From Kalmusia sp. IMI 367209 (taxonomy: Eukaryota; Ascomycota; Dothideomycetes; Pleosporales; Didymosphaeriaceae), in assembly GCA_027946365.1 (NCBI GenBank), contig JAPEUQ010000017.1, positions 186,001 through 250,000 of the forward strand: 64,000 bases of DNA. The letters are read 5' to 3'. This document shows, in pieces, positions 1-11,205 of the stretch (positions are counted from its first letter, which is position 1; every line of letters begins with the position of its first letter). The notes beneath the pieces were generated by a model that worked only from the letters and a program-made list of their open reading frames with translations, searched no databases and was not told where the DNA came from. A program made the translations under genes and the position numbers.

Positions 1-1044
1 GTAGCTGGGGGACGGCGTGCACATTGCCCGCGGGGGGCGCATCATTGGGCGAGTCTAAGGTTTAACGGGCGACCAAGCACAATGCAAGAGCGGAGGCGTT
101 CACAAGCTTAAACCACCTCCAAAAAAGCAAAAGCCACTTGGGCGAAAAATTTCCTCTATGCGCAGGGCGGCACTGGTTTGGGAGCTTATCGGGCGGGGGT
201 GTCTCTACCTGAGCATGGCTCGTGCGTCTCGCGGGTCTACCTCACTCGAGCCGTGGGGAAGGTCGTCGTCGTCGTTTGGGAGCAGAAGGCAGAAGGGCCA
301 CATGGCCGAGACGTCCAAGTGGGCATAACCGTCTCGCGCATGACGTATCTCGCGGGGATGACAGATTGTGCGCTCGGGAGCTTTAGCAGAGGCTGGGCAC
401 ACATGGCACTGCGCCTGTCAAAGCCGGTAATGCGGCGCTCCTCCGTGTAGCAGACTCGTTTCTACGAGGGAACTGCAAGAATGCGGTACCACCAATCACA
501 CATGGGCATGCGCCCAACCACCAAAAGGTTGAACCGTCGCCGCCCTCGCGCGTTGGAGCCGCATTCGAAGGAAGCGTAAAGCGTAGTCTCTGCAAGTCAA
601 TCTGCCATCTGCCTTTCCATCCAAGCATTCATTGAGCACCATATACCATGCTCATCCTGCTTGCGGGTGGTCGTCGCTGCCTCCTTCGGGCTCGTGATGC
701 GCCGTCGCTGCTTCCCTCACCCGCACCGACTACACCTGACCCTGCTCTGGACAAGACTTATCACACATGCATTGTGATAACCCTCTCGTCGAGTCCGTGT
801 GCAACACAATCGCCCAGGCCATCGCACAGCACCAATACCCTTTGCCGGCGAACGCCTCTTGTGGCTCACTGACCAACAGTGCCGGCGTCTATCTCCCGTG
901 CTCTATGCTGTACCACGTCGACTAGAACCCAGAGTCTCTAGACTGTCGGAGAGGCCTCCAAGACCTCAAGATCCATACGGCGGCCCGGCTCGCTCTGTCA
1001 GCCGCCCGCATCGTGGCCCCATCCCCCAGTGCCTGGAGCTTAGC
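1..1044. other. Intergenic region with no supported gene
   Basis: Short open frames occur on both strands but none has recognisable domains, a convincing start context or a plausible splice partner. The stretch probably holds the promoter and 5' leader of the gene that starts at 1045. The frame of that gene stays open upstream to 799, but the upstream residues are low-complexity and arginine/proline-rich, as expected from leader sequence. Confidence 0.5.
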
Positions 1045-3140
1045 ATGGATATTCAGAAGTGGCTGAACGAGACTCTACTCCCGCGCCAGCCTCCGAGTCC
1101 GCCCGTCCAGCGCCGCGAACATCGTCTGCGAAGCCCGGAACCACCTGGGCAGGCCCCCGAAGGAGGACGCAGGCGGAAGCAGAGCACTTCGGATAGCTCA
1201 CTCCTTGATGCTCTGCCGCAACGCGGAAAGGTAGTCATACCCGAGCAAGACGACCTGGCGGAAGAGCATGCAGATGAAAGCGCCCGTACTGATGCATCAC
1301 ACCCCACAAGCCTCTCTAGGAGCAGCGTGTCGAACCAACCTTACCAAAGGAAGCCTCGACGCAAGACACGTCCCGAGCGCTATGAGCCGGTGTCTAAACA
1401 TGCGAAGGAGCGGGGAATGCATGCTCATCGGCCACGGAGGGGCGAATCAAAGAATGCAAGGCGCAAATCCAGACGCATGAAGGCCGACAAACCGGGCAGT
1501 GGCATAGTCCAGAGCTTTCATGCCAAGAATGTCCCCCGGGATCGACTGACCGTAACGAACGCCTCTGGTACACGTACTAGTGGTGTGCTAATTATCGCTG
1601 CAGTTAAAACCGCGAGAACAACTGGGATTGTTTAGCAAGGGCAGGGTGTCATCGCCAGTCAAGGGCCGTGGCTGTAAGCCAACCTCTGCAGCGCCCCGCC
1701 ACCTCCGTCCATAGCTGACTTGATATAGTGCCCGACCTGGTCTTCTCAGAGATGAAATTCCTACAGAAGCATAAAGACCAACCGGAAACCGACCCACAGC
1801 CGGGGTCGCCCAAGAAGAAGCGCAAGAAAGACCAGGCGCATGCAAGAGAGCAAGAGATCTCTGCATACTTCACCTCTGTGCGACCGACACTAGCAGAGAA
1901 AGACTCGAAGATCCAAGCGAAGGAGAGTCACCGGAAGAAGCTGCGAGGCATCGATCGCTCAGAGCGGGAGCGATCACCCGTCGTCGATAACGCCATCTCA
2001 ACTGTCGAACCGACAGACAAGATATCGTATCTGGGATTCGGGGGAAAAGGACCAGGCCATGAAAGTGGGAGCTATGTTTCGTGGTCGGAATCTATCCGCG
2101 CACCTAGCGTGATGCCGGCACGTCCTCGAATAGAATCTGTTATCACCAATGGTCAGCTGGACCTCGTACATGGTGGACAAGAAGCAGGGAACACTGATGG
2201 TGGGGGGATGTTGCACTCACGGCCAACCCCTCCAACCATGGCTACACACTTAACGAATGGTAGTGGTGAACGATTCCAGGTTTCCTCGCTGCCGCCGACA
2301 AATGAGCGCCTCTCTCGGTCACACTCCCTGCCCCAGCACCCTTCTTCACCACGCCGCCTTAATCTCGTGGACCGGGCCGCAAGCCGTCGAACATTGGAAA
2401 GTGCCGCTTCACCATCGTCGATGCCACCCTTCGTACCGACCCACAGCGATCACCAGCGCGGACATTTCCGAACGCATCATGTCCCAACTATTTTCAAGGC
2501 GAGGAATCATCCTCTTTCTGTACAAATTTCAGATCCCGCACAGATTAGAGACAATACTTTCGAGCGTGAAACAGAACAACCCAGTATGGGGGAGGGTGAC
2601 CACCAGACTTCTTCCAGTCTCGGACGAATATTGGAAGAATGCAACACAGTGTTCCACGAAAGGCGCAAAGTAGAAGCACTCCAGGCCAATAACACACAAG
2701 AACAGTTTCTAGGTGTTCCATATCATAGAGTCCTAAGAACGAACTCCGAGCGTTATCCCACCATCCGAGAAGTACCGACTGTTCGATTTGCAAGCGCTGA
2801 GGAGACTTACCGTCCACGAGCGCCGACGCTATCCGGTCCCAGCATCTATGAGCAGCAGCAACAGCGACAGGATGATTTAGAACATGAGCTTCTCGATGAT
2901 GAAGTCGATACCTTGCAAGTGTCTGACACTGTACAGCACGAGTACTTCGACGGAGATCTCGATATAGGCGAACGGGCTTGGAATGAAGAAGCCGAGTTGA
3001 CGGCTTATTGTACTTTACTTGACCCAGTAGAAGAGGACCAAGCATATACACGACAAGTTGACGATGGCATGGATAGAGCGTGGGTTCGAAGTAACATTGT
3101 CGCTAGACCTGGATTCTGGCGTCCTAATAGACTCTATTAA
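1045..3140 (+). CDS. Unknown basic, disordered fungal protein, 662 aa
   Basis: Three exons join cleanly: introns at 1552-1603 (with a GCTAAT branch site) and 1674-1728 restore one frame of 662 codons. I start at MDIQKWL because the upstream frame looks like leader sequence. The protein is rich in Arg, Lys, Ser and Pro, with basic clusters such as KPRRKTRPERYEP and KKKRKK that would serve as nuclear localisation signals, then a long disordered middle, an acidic patch near the end and a C-terminal GFWRPNRLY. No catalytic domain is visible. The RKTRP..YEP block and the WRPN.LY tail resemble an uncharacterised family in related filamentous ascomycetes, which is recall rather than a search. A nuclear role is inferred only from the basic motifs. 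Exon structure is well supported; function is unknown. Confidence 0.8.
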
Positions 3141-3689
3141 TCGAACACGTTTGGACCCTTGAGTATCCACAAGAATTGGTCCATCCAATACACCTCGAGC
3201 CACGGCGAGCGCTGGTTGAAATTAGGGGAAGTTGAAAAAGGGTCACAAAGGACTGGTGAGAGATATACACGTCTCGTACATTGACTTTTCGGGTATCCGT
3301 GCACGGCGTCCTCGACGCACGTGACCGCTCCGCGTCCCCGGTCGCGAGCTCAATCTTTTCCCTCGGCTCTGGCAGCATTCTCCGCATTGTAGCGGTAGTC
3401 GCACGATTGCCTAGCCCCTTGTAGTATTGTATTATTATCATTTGTCTGCATGAGCCGCTTTTCTTTCCCTGTGCGGCTCATTCTGGGCCAGAAACGTGCT
3501 ACTGTCCCTCGCCTGATCTCCTGCCCATCTGCTTCGCCCAGGCCTGCGGCCACGGCGCTCACTTTCGTCACAGTGGCTAATCAGCGCCCCTCCGCGCCTA
3601 CCAGCCCCACCACGCCCGCTACCGTCAACAAAATCCAGTCTCGAACACAACTACTGGCAGGACACCTACATCCCACCACATCACGCACA
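3141..3689 (+). promoter_or_regulatory. Upstream region of the pyrophosphatase gene
   Basis: This gap separates the stop of the preceding gene from the IPP1 start. It is pyrimidine-rich towards the ATG, as is common in strongly expressed fungal genes. The coding frame stays open upstream from 3450, but the extra 80 residues are not like pyrophosphatase; they could at most be a leader or an alternative N-terminal extension. No specific binding site is claimed. Confidence 0.4.
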
Positions 3690-4744
3690 ATGGCTTCTCT
3701 CTCCAAGGCCTCGAGCCAGTACACGGCCCGCCGGATTGGCGCTGCCAACACCCTCGAGCACCGCATCTTCATCGAGAAGGATGGCGTGCCGGTTTCGCCC
3801 TTCCACGACATCCCTCTGTATGCCAATGAGCAGCAGACGGTCCTCAACATGGTTGTTGAAGTCCCGCGTTGGACGAATGCGAAGATGGAGGTGCGTGCCC
3901 CTCATCTTCCAGCTACCCCGCCCAAGACTTTGACTGACGTGCCACCCAGATCTCCAAAGAAGAGACGCTCAACCCCATTAAGCAGGACATCAAAAAGGGC
4001 AAGCTCCGCTACGTCAGGAACTGCTTCCCGCACAAGGGCTACCTCTGGAACTACGGTGCCTTCCCGCAGGTACGTCTGCACGCCCATCGCCCCCGGTATC
4101 GGACAATACACTGACAGCCTCTGCAGACCTGGGAGGACCCCAATGCTATCCACCCCGAGACCAAGGCGAAGGGTGATAATGACCCATTAGATGTGTGCGA
4201 GATTGGCGAGCTGGTGTCCAAGCCCGGCGAGGTCATCCAGGTCAAGGTCCTCGGTGTCATGGCTCTGCTCGATGAGGAGGAGACCGACTGGAAGATCATT
4301 GTCATCAACGTCAATGACCCGCTTGCTCCCAAGCTCAATGACGTTGAGGATGTCGAGCGCCACCTGCCTGGTCTGCTGAGGGCCACAAATGAGTGGTTCC
4401 GCATCTACAAGATCCCTGATGGCAAGCCTGAGAACCAATTCGCCTTTTCTGGCGAGTGCAAGAACAAGAAGTACGCCATGGACATTGTCCGTGAGTGCGC
4501 CGAGGCTTGGGAGCGTCTCATCACTGGCAAGACCGCCAAGGGTGACATCTCTCTGTAAGTTCGTATTCCTCTGCTTGCGGACTCCTACTGATGCACATGC
4601 AGCTCCAATGTATCCGTCTCGCATTCGCAGGACCGCACCGATCCCAGCCAGTTCAATATCCCGCCAGCTGAGAACCAGAGCCCTGCCCCGATCGACCCCA
4701 GCATTGATAAGTGGTTCTTTATCAGTGGAGCCCCGTCCTCGTAA
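3690..4744 (+). CDS. IPP1: Soluble inorganic pyrophosphatase (family I)
   Basis: Hydrolyses pyrophosphate to two phosphates in the cytosol, driving biosynthetic reactions that release PPi; needs Mg2+. Four exons (introns 3891-3949, 4070-4126, 4555-4602) give 296 aa, close to the yeast enzyme's 287. The family signature DNDPLDV lies at residues 124-130, preceded by [16 protein letters not shown] and YGAFPQTWEDP, all typical of the eukaryotic family I active site. The conserved EFAFSGE-like stretch ([14 protein letters not shown]) and the C-terminal DKWFFISG complete the fold. The start at MASLSKASS matches the short N-terminus of cytosolic forms. It lies convergent to the small mitochondrial ribosomal gene downstream. 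An upstream in-frame extension exists but shows no clear targeting peptide. Identification is firm. Confidence 0.97.
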
Positions 4745-4982
4745 AGTTCGAATATTGCAAACAGCATCTGCTCGAATAGAGCAAGGTGGGACACGTCCAT
4801 GCTTTGGTCTAGACAAAACTCATGTGGCATTTGTAGATTGATATCTACGCAAAGTAGGGGGATCTTTAGGTCCATCCATAAACAATCACTTGTCCAATCC
4901 TCTCAATGCCTTGACTCCTTGTAATGCAAGTGCCCATCCATATACAGTATTCATACAGCAACGCTCGATTCTTTTCCCCTTC

Positions 4983-5331
4983 TCAATTGCCTGTCAACTC
5001 TTCCTTACGCGCCAGTAACCGTGAATGTCGGTCCACCTCCTCCATGACCTCTGTTATACGCATTTTGTCTAGTTCGAGATTGATCTCCTTCCCGTCCTCT
5101 AGACTGTTGTTAGGGTGCTTAAGTATCTCCAAGTTATTGTATTGACATACTGAACTTCACGCCTAGTGTCGCGGGCTCCTTGCTTGTCCGTGGTAGCATT
5201 TTTGTCTCTACCTTCATGCCCTCTGCGCGCGCATTCGGTGGTATCAGGGATAAAAAGAGCCGTGCAGGTTTCGCGCGAGGAGAGAAGGGATTGAATTTTA
5301 CGCTAACGTTTGTGAGGAATCGAGTGATCAT
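4983..5331 (-). CDS. MRPL44: Mitochondrial large-subunit ribosomal protein mL53 (yeast MRPL44)
   Basis: A 98-residue protein in two exons (5331-5151 and 5098-4983; intron 5099-5150), easy to miss because neither exon is long. The N-terminus MITRFLTNVSVKFNPF followed by RLFLSLIPPNAR and the C-terminal part DGKEINLELDKM then EEVDRHSR match the fungal mL53/MRPL44 family in order and length (yeast protein 98 aa). It is a structural component of the mitoribosome large subunit. The splice joins KF and KDGK across the intron in phase 1, restoring the conserved KDGKE motif. The gene is divergent from SEC20 over about 300 bp and convergent with IPP1. The same frame is open further upstream, but the family starts at this methionine. 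Confidence 0.92.
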
Positions 5332-5627
5332 TTTCGATGTCGAGCAGAGGGACGTAGAAGTGGTAGTAGACCGGCACTTATGGTCAATCAGCGAGTGATT
5401 ATAATGAAAACAGCGATTGTAAGCTTGTACCAAGAAGCACAGGATTTGCAACGATGCAATTGAATAACTCCTATCGCGATGGTCTCCCCAGGTCCAATCT
5501 CGAGAAACCGATGGTTGTGGCCCGTGCACGATCCACGGAACAAACAAAAGCCGACAGCCCTAAGCCAGAGCGGCGCGTCATCGCATGTTACTTCCACCCT
5601 GGCAGGTCTGCGAAACCCCACAACACC
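5332..5627. promoter_or_regulatory. Shared divergent promoter of MRPL44 and SEC20
   Basis: The two start codons face away from each other across 296 bp, so both promoters must lie here. No TATA box or named factor site is clear enough to call. Confidence 0.5.
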
Positions 5628-7040
5628 ATGCCCCCGCTCCCCTCCACCACGCAAAACCTAAGTACCCGCCTAACCGCCCTTTCCGATTCGAACAGAGCTG
5701 TCCAACAGCTTATTCAGCGCCTCGCCAAACTCGACTTCCAGCCAGGAAGCCAGCCACTGAATTCTGAGGAAGGGGACATTCGCTTGGAACTCAGCGCTGA
5801 GATACATGAGAGCTTAAAGGGCGTAGAAGAGGAACTTGAACTTCTCAGGCAGGAGGTAGAAGATTTTGTGAACGCGAGTGGAAACAGTGGGAGGCGAAGA
5901 GACAGTTCGAGGGACGGCGAGAAGAGTAGGCTTGCGGTGCTGCTGGCGAGATTGACAGAGGATCTGAGATCGTGAGTGTACCAACCAGATCTTGAATACT
6001 GCAAAAGAGCGTACTAATCGGGTGCTTTCAGTTCTCGATCACAGTATAGGAAAGCGCAACTGACCGCCAAACACAACGCCGACCGCGCTAAACTCAAGGA
6101 ACGCGAGCTTCTATTCTCAAACCTTCAATCCGGTACCTCTAGTCCATCCTCTACACACCGACGTCGCGCGAATCCTCAACTCAACGAGGGCGAAATTGTC
6201 ACACAAGCCTCCTCAGACGTGACAGCAGCCCTTCGACGTACACACCAGTTGATGCAAAGTGAGCTTTCGCGCTCAAGATTTGCACAGGAAACACTTGAAC
6301 AATCGACAGCTGCACTTGCAGATCTTGGAGAGAAATACTCTGACCTAAACACATTACTTGTGAACAGTCGGACGCTCGTCACCACATTGCTAAAGAGCCA
6401 GAAGAGCGACACGTGGTACCTTGAGACTACCTTCTACATCCTTATCACAACAGTCATCTGGCTCGTCTTTCGGCGCTGGCTATACGGACCAATATCGTGG
6501 TTCATACTTTGGCCGCTAAAGATCTTCTTTCGAATCGTCTTCGGCGTCGTACCTGCCTCCGCAGCTACATCGAGCGTCGTCGCAATCTCTAAGCCTTCTA
6601 CAAGCCTAATTATCAAACCAAGCGCTACCGGTGGAATACCACACCGACCAGTCGGACAGCAACAGCCGAACTACGTACGCGTCGGCGGCGGAGGAAGAGG
6701 GTATATGCAAGACCCCAGTACTCCTGAGTCCCTATCGCAATCAATAGGAAATATGGCGGAGCAAGCACAGCAGGAACAGGATCACCCGCAGTTTAGGCAG
6801 CAACATCCGCCACAGGAAGATAACGGGCCTGTGGTCAGAGGTGACGGCACAGTGTTGCAGGAGCGCGATCGACCGCCTAACCCGAAGAAAAAGATGTGGG
6901 AGGAAAATGTAGAAAGTGCGAAGTTTGAGGAGAAGCAGAGAGAGGCGGAGAACGCAATTTTGGGCGAACAGAAGGAGGCTGAGGAGGAGACGCTCAAGGC
7001 GCATACACGGCAAAAGAGGGATGAGTTTGTGAGCATTTAA
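5628..7040 (+). CDS. SEC20: SEC20-like SNARE, retrograde Golgi-to-ER transport
   Basis: Sec20 is an ER Q-SNARE that receives COPI vesicles together with Ufe1, Use1 and Sec22. Two exons (intron 5972-6031, branch GTACTAAT) encode 450 aa. An N-terminal helical region rich in Glu and Leu (residues 20-110) is followed by the SNARE-like Sec20 block from about 172, recognisable by ASSDVTAALRRTHQLM and ETLEQSTAALADLGEKY, then LLKSQKSDTWYLE leading into a membrane anchor at about 245-264 and a second hydrophobic stretch at 268-287. The C-terminal 150 residues are hydrophilic, Gln/Glu-rich and coiled; yeast Sec20 also has a tail behind its anchor, there ending in a retrieval signal, but this one does not end in HDEL. 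The start MPPLPSTTQNL fits the fungal family. Confidence is high for family, moderate for exact start. Confidence 0.9.
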
Positions 7041-9641
7041 GTAGTGGTTTGTGATATCCCATGAAGTCATGATTATGATCGATTGTTATTATTCAGTTTA
7101 GTTTCTCTTCATTGATGTCCAAGTCGCGAGTCGTCTCAGCTTTCGCCCCGAGGAAGTATAAAGAGCACAAGTTTCGCGCAAAACCCTACCTCCCTCGCCC
7201 CTGCGTCTACCCCGGGGCTTGCCCCCCCAAAAAGACGATCGGGACAATACAATGAGCTTTAAGAACCAGGAACCCCTCTAAGTTTTCTAATGCCTGTCCT
7301 GCTGTAGGTGTCTCTCAGAACGACTATACACTGGCTCCATGAGCGCTAGGAGCCGAGCTTGAGAAAAAGAAAGTACATTCAGCGATGTATTCCCCCCTTC
7401 GCGCTCTCTTACACGCTTTCTGCCCTGCTTCGGCGTTGACATCCATTGATCAACCTTCGATGTTGGCGCGGCATTATTCGAAGTCCTCAACGCGATGCTG
7501 TCTTGCCTTTGTCTCGGTGGTTTCTATGGATATTTCGTATGCTGCGGACTCAAAAAGTATGACCCGACTTGCAATGTCGGTCAGGTTCCTGTCTGCGACA
7601 CGGAAACTAAGAGTCGCTATGTTTATTGTGGGAGGACTAAAAGCAAGCAAATGGCACTCACGGCGACCTGATTATCTGTTTTTTCGTTTTTACCACTAAA
7701 AGATACGGCACGCTCACACGATGTGCTCGAGAGTAAAATGTCCACAATGGACAATATATGTGGGTTATGTTTAGCCTGTATACAGCTTGAGATGAACAGG
7801 TGGTATTCGAAACTTTTGAAAATTGCTGTTGCATTGGAAAAGCTTCAACGACTACATGCATGTGTTCCATATGCTATGTGGACTACAATATCGGAGGGCA
7901 AGGACCTATCCGGACGTTTCGAGAAGTTTGAAATTCGGCATAGATACCCAAAATGTGTCTCTTTTTGCCTCGGAAAACCTCAGAGTCTCTATTCATGTGG
8001 TTGCTTCAGGACTACATAGAAGCGCCGAGTTTCCATCCAGTGAGATCTCTTCTTTACAATTGTGTTACAGCCACTGCGGCACCAAAAGTTTACATCAATA
8101 TGTCCATGTCATGGGGACTGCAAGCGTGGCTGAAACGCACACATGGTGCTCGTCCGGCTAAAAACCTTGATATCCTGTGCGGCTATGGACCGAAACACAA
8201 ATCACAACGATCAAAGTGGAAGACACGTGCGGTGCCCCCACATTCTCAACAAGCTATCCGGATATTGCTCGAACCACAAATCTACGGTAGTGAATCTTGA
8301 CTGCTTCCGAAATGCTACATATGACCAGCATAATCTTGATGCGGCTTGGCGCGTATGCTGATCTGGTACACGAGCCTTACTCTGTCGAGTTCATGCACTG
8401 CACTTAGAACCCCCCAAAGTTAAGGATACACATACGAGATGTCGGTTGCGTGAACCCGGGAACGCCTCTTTCAATACATGGTTTGAAAAGAAAAGGGAAG
8501 AAGATCGACCCGTGTTCGCATTGTCTTCGCCTTGAGTTCAAAAAAAAAGGGCATTATATATGGCGTTGTATGATTGGATGCCGTACATATCAAAACACTC
8601 TTCCTATGCTCGTCGTGGATTCTGTACAATATCACTCAATTGAAATAACAACAATTTCACGTATGCGGAGTGAGCACAACTCATATTCAGACCACCCCCC
8701 CCCCACCCCAAGTATAAAAAGCTCACTGATCGCTCCCTCTCGCTTGCTTCTTCACCATAATCCAACGCTACATGTATAGCTCTGAAAAGGCTAGCAGACT
8801 ATTTACAAGGGATTCGGATCAAAGGCTGGCAGTATGATCCGATATGGCAGCGTCGTTATTAGCGCTGGTAATAACAAAGAGGCGCGCAAGATTGCATGGA
8901 AACGTTCGGGCCCGAAAGATTAAAACTTGCGCCAGCATTCAGCGTATGGGTCAACAAAAGCCTATCCACGTCATAAACTACAGAAGAGCCGCTGTATGGA
9001 CCGGCGCGACTTATCGACATAACAATGTGGTCTTGAACAAAGGCGCAATTCTGAGAATGGCCGCCGACGAGACGGATTATTTTAAGTGCTTATGATGATG
9101 ATGCACATCGGCACATGATAATGACGGTCTATAGACTTTCTCAATGGCCTATTCTCCATGCAAGTGTGAAACGCATTGGAGCTTCTTCTCTCCTTCTTTC
9201 TGGGTTTTACAGAACACTATCTTCCCACTTTTGGGTCTAAAAAGAGTGGACTGGGTCACAATGTCTTGGAGACTGATATGGCAGTGAAGTTAATGATGCC
9301 TGTCTGCTTTCTCTGAGTGAAGTCAACGGTTGTGAAGTCTAAAAAAAATGTCACGTGGTTGCAGAGCCAGCAAAGAAGGATTTGATATGGGGGCATGGGA
9401 GAAAAGGTTTGTTTTGACTTGAAAATGATGAACTTCATATACATGAATAAATGTGCCAAAGGCATCTCTTGTAGATACCGAGGGCGTGTAGTAGCTCGTA
9501 TTGATGATGAGACCTGTCAGTAGCACCAATGTGACGAGTTGAAAGATATATGATAAGCAACAATGCCTCAACTTGACCCATGATGTCAAAATCAAGCGTA
9601 AGTTGTATCTGGTATTCCAAGAGGACATTGCCACCCGCCGT
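7041..9641. other. Gene-poor 2.6 kb between SEC20 and the F-box gene
   Basis: No conserved gene is recognised. It contains a TATA-like site at about 7156 (GTATAAAG), another at about 8712 (TATAAAAAG) behind a C-run, and several short frames with unusual numbers of cysteines (7495-7671 and 8143-8361). None has a clear signal peptide or splice partner. An 83-codon frame at 8844-9095 follows the second TATA-like site but resembles nothing known. Either chance frames or small lineage-specific genes would fit. Confidence 0.4.
7495..7671 (+). CDS. Possible cysteine-rich small ORF, 58 aa
   Basis: The frame from ATG 7495 encodes 58 residues with eight cysteines, including LSCLCLGG, FVCCGLKK and a later YVYCGR. 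The frame is also open for 16 codons upstream of this ATG, so it might be the last exon of a spliced gene whose first exon is not identified. No signal peptide is visible in the part seen. Cysteine density of this kind occurs in fungal secreted effectors, but no family is recognised and a chance frame is possible. Confidence 0.2.
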   Translation: MLSCLCLGGFYGYFVCCGLKKYDPTCNVGQVPVCDTETKSRYVYCGRTKSKQMALTAT

Positions 9642-10889
9642 CTACTGGCGGCATTTGATGCTGAGTCGACTATCGTCTACTTTGCCCTTCGTAGTCGCAT
9701 TCCAATATTCCAGCGTCTCCTGGAGTAATACATCGTCTAGATCAGGAAACGGGCCCAAGAAAGGATTCAGTTGCAATGTTACATCAGTGAGCATGGGCAG
9801 CCTGAGATGTGCTCCCTTTTTCGTATCCATGTCTTTCAACCATCCGAGTAACACTTTGAAGTTCTGAGACGTCGCTTTTGTTCGTTTCGGTGACTTGGAA
9901 GGCGCAAACGATAACTAAACGTTCATTCAGTATGCATTATACTACCAAGCCAGCACACGTACCTTTAGGTCGTCTAGTCGAGGCGGAAGAAAGTCATCAG
10001 CGTGATATGGTACCTGAGCGTCTCGTCCAAACACATATCGAAAGGGTACTGAAAGCTTCCTGAGTGATTTGAATGCAGAAAGATCTGTTGGTTGGCTTGC
10101 CGGTGGAAGCGAACTATTGTAAATCTCAATCGAGAGCTCTTCAAGAGAGTCCTTGACAGGTTCTAATAATCGCGCTAAAGCGTCTGGACTGATCATCTCC
10201 TTGAAATAACCACGGGAAATGAATGTGATCTTCTTCAAGGACCGCGGGGAGTGTAGTAGGATTCGAAGTGAATCAATGGTTAAGGAGTACTGGGTGCCAA
10301 TCTCAAGGTCCGTAAGGGAAGACGTCTTGTGCTTCCAAGCCGGGAGGTTGAAAGACGTAGAGGTGTGCGACGCGTTGTCCTGAAGCTCACCACACAGTAT
10401 GCTATCTATGCGAGGTAGCTCCATGCAAGCCCACAAATCACCAGGCGCCATGTTCTGGTGCCACTCCACCCTTCGGATATGGTCGTGGGAGCCTTCACGT
10501 CGCCATATGAGCGGCTGAGGTATGCAGAAGTGCCATGCCTTGTGATCTAGGGATCGGTAGCAAAATTCTCGTAAGTTGTTAAGTCGACGAGTGATTTGAA
10601 GGATGTTCTGTTGCTCCGTCGGCCAATGGACGACTTCGCGAAAAAGGTCAAGTTCTAATCGGTGCACATGAACGACCAGGTCGGGTCGCTCAATTAAAGT
10701 CCGGAGGAATAGCTTAGTTCGTGAGCCTTTGCGGCTATGAATCGAGGCATTTCGAACAATGAAGCGTTGAGCCACATCACGGAATCGCCGACACGATAGT
10801 GATATGTTGTGAAGTTGAGGCTTATCAGACTGGAGATGAGAGAAAATGACGTATATAAGATCCACACTCAAGTCACTGAACTTGGCCAT
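9642..10889 (-). CDS. F-box domain protein
   Basis: Two exons (10889-9963 and 9914-9642; intron 9915-9962) encode 399 aa. The N-terminal 45 residues, with FSDLSVDLIYVIFSHL then HNISLSCRRFRDVAQRFIV, form an F-box, which binds Skp1 in SCF ubiquitin ligases. The rest has leucine-spaced segments (LRILLHSPRSLKKITF, LEELSIEIYN, LRKLSVPFRYVF) like the degenerate leucine-rich repeats of many fungal F-box proteins and would select the substrate, which cannot be predicted. After the TAG stop the same frame continues open for about 68 codons, so a nonsense change in an originally longer protein is possible. It is tail-to-head with the amidase, about 315 bp apart. Family assignment is good; gene name unknown. 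Confidence 0.8.
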
Positions 10890-11205
10890 TGTTGTGGTCT
10901 TGATGCAGTCTGAATGTCTGCAAAGCTATGTTTTGTGTCTGGTATGATACTATCAGGTATTTCCGGGGTGAAGAAAAGCAGTACACTAAGCCTTCCACAG
11001 GTGGACAAGTAAAGAGCAGAAATGTTTCTGGACGAGCTCCTGCCTAGGATAGCTTACAAACGAGAATAAGGGGCAGAGATCCGCAGTTAAGTTGTGAAAA
11101 CAGTCTTGGAATGGAGAGCGTTGTTGTGTGGATGCCGAATGCCCATGGCAAGGGAGTGGGGTTGTAGAGCAAACGCTTAGTAATCCGTGCTTGTGCTTTT
11201 TAGAG
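10890..11205. other. Short gap between F-box and amidase genes
   Basis: Contains the F-box gene promoter and the amidase 3' end. Nothing else recognisable. Confidence 0.4.

Noticed and set aside
799..1044. N-terminal extension of the first gene
   Set aside because: No family-like sequence; the methionine at 1045 begins a typical short leader-free protein.
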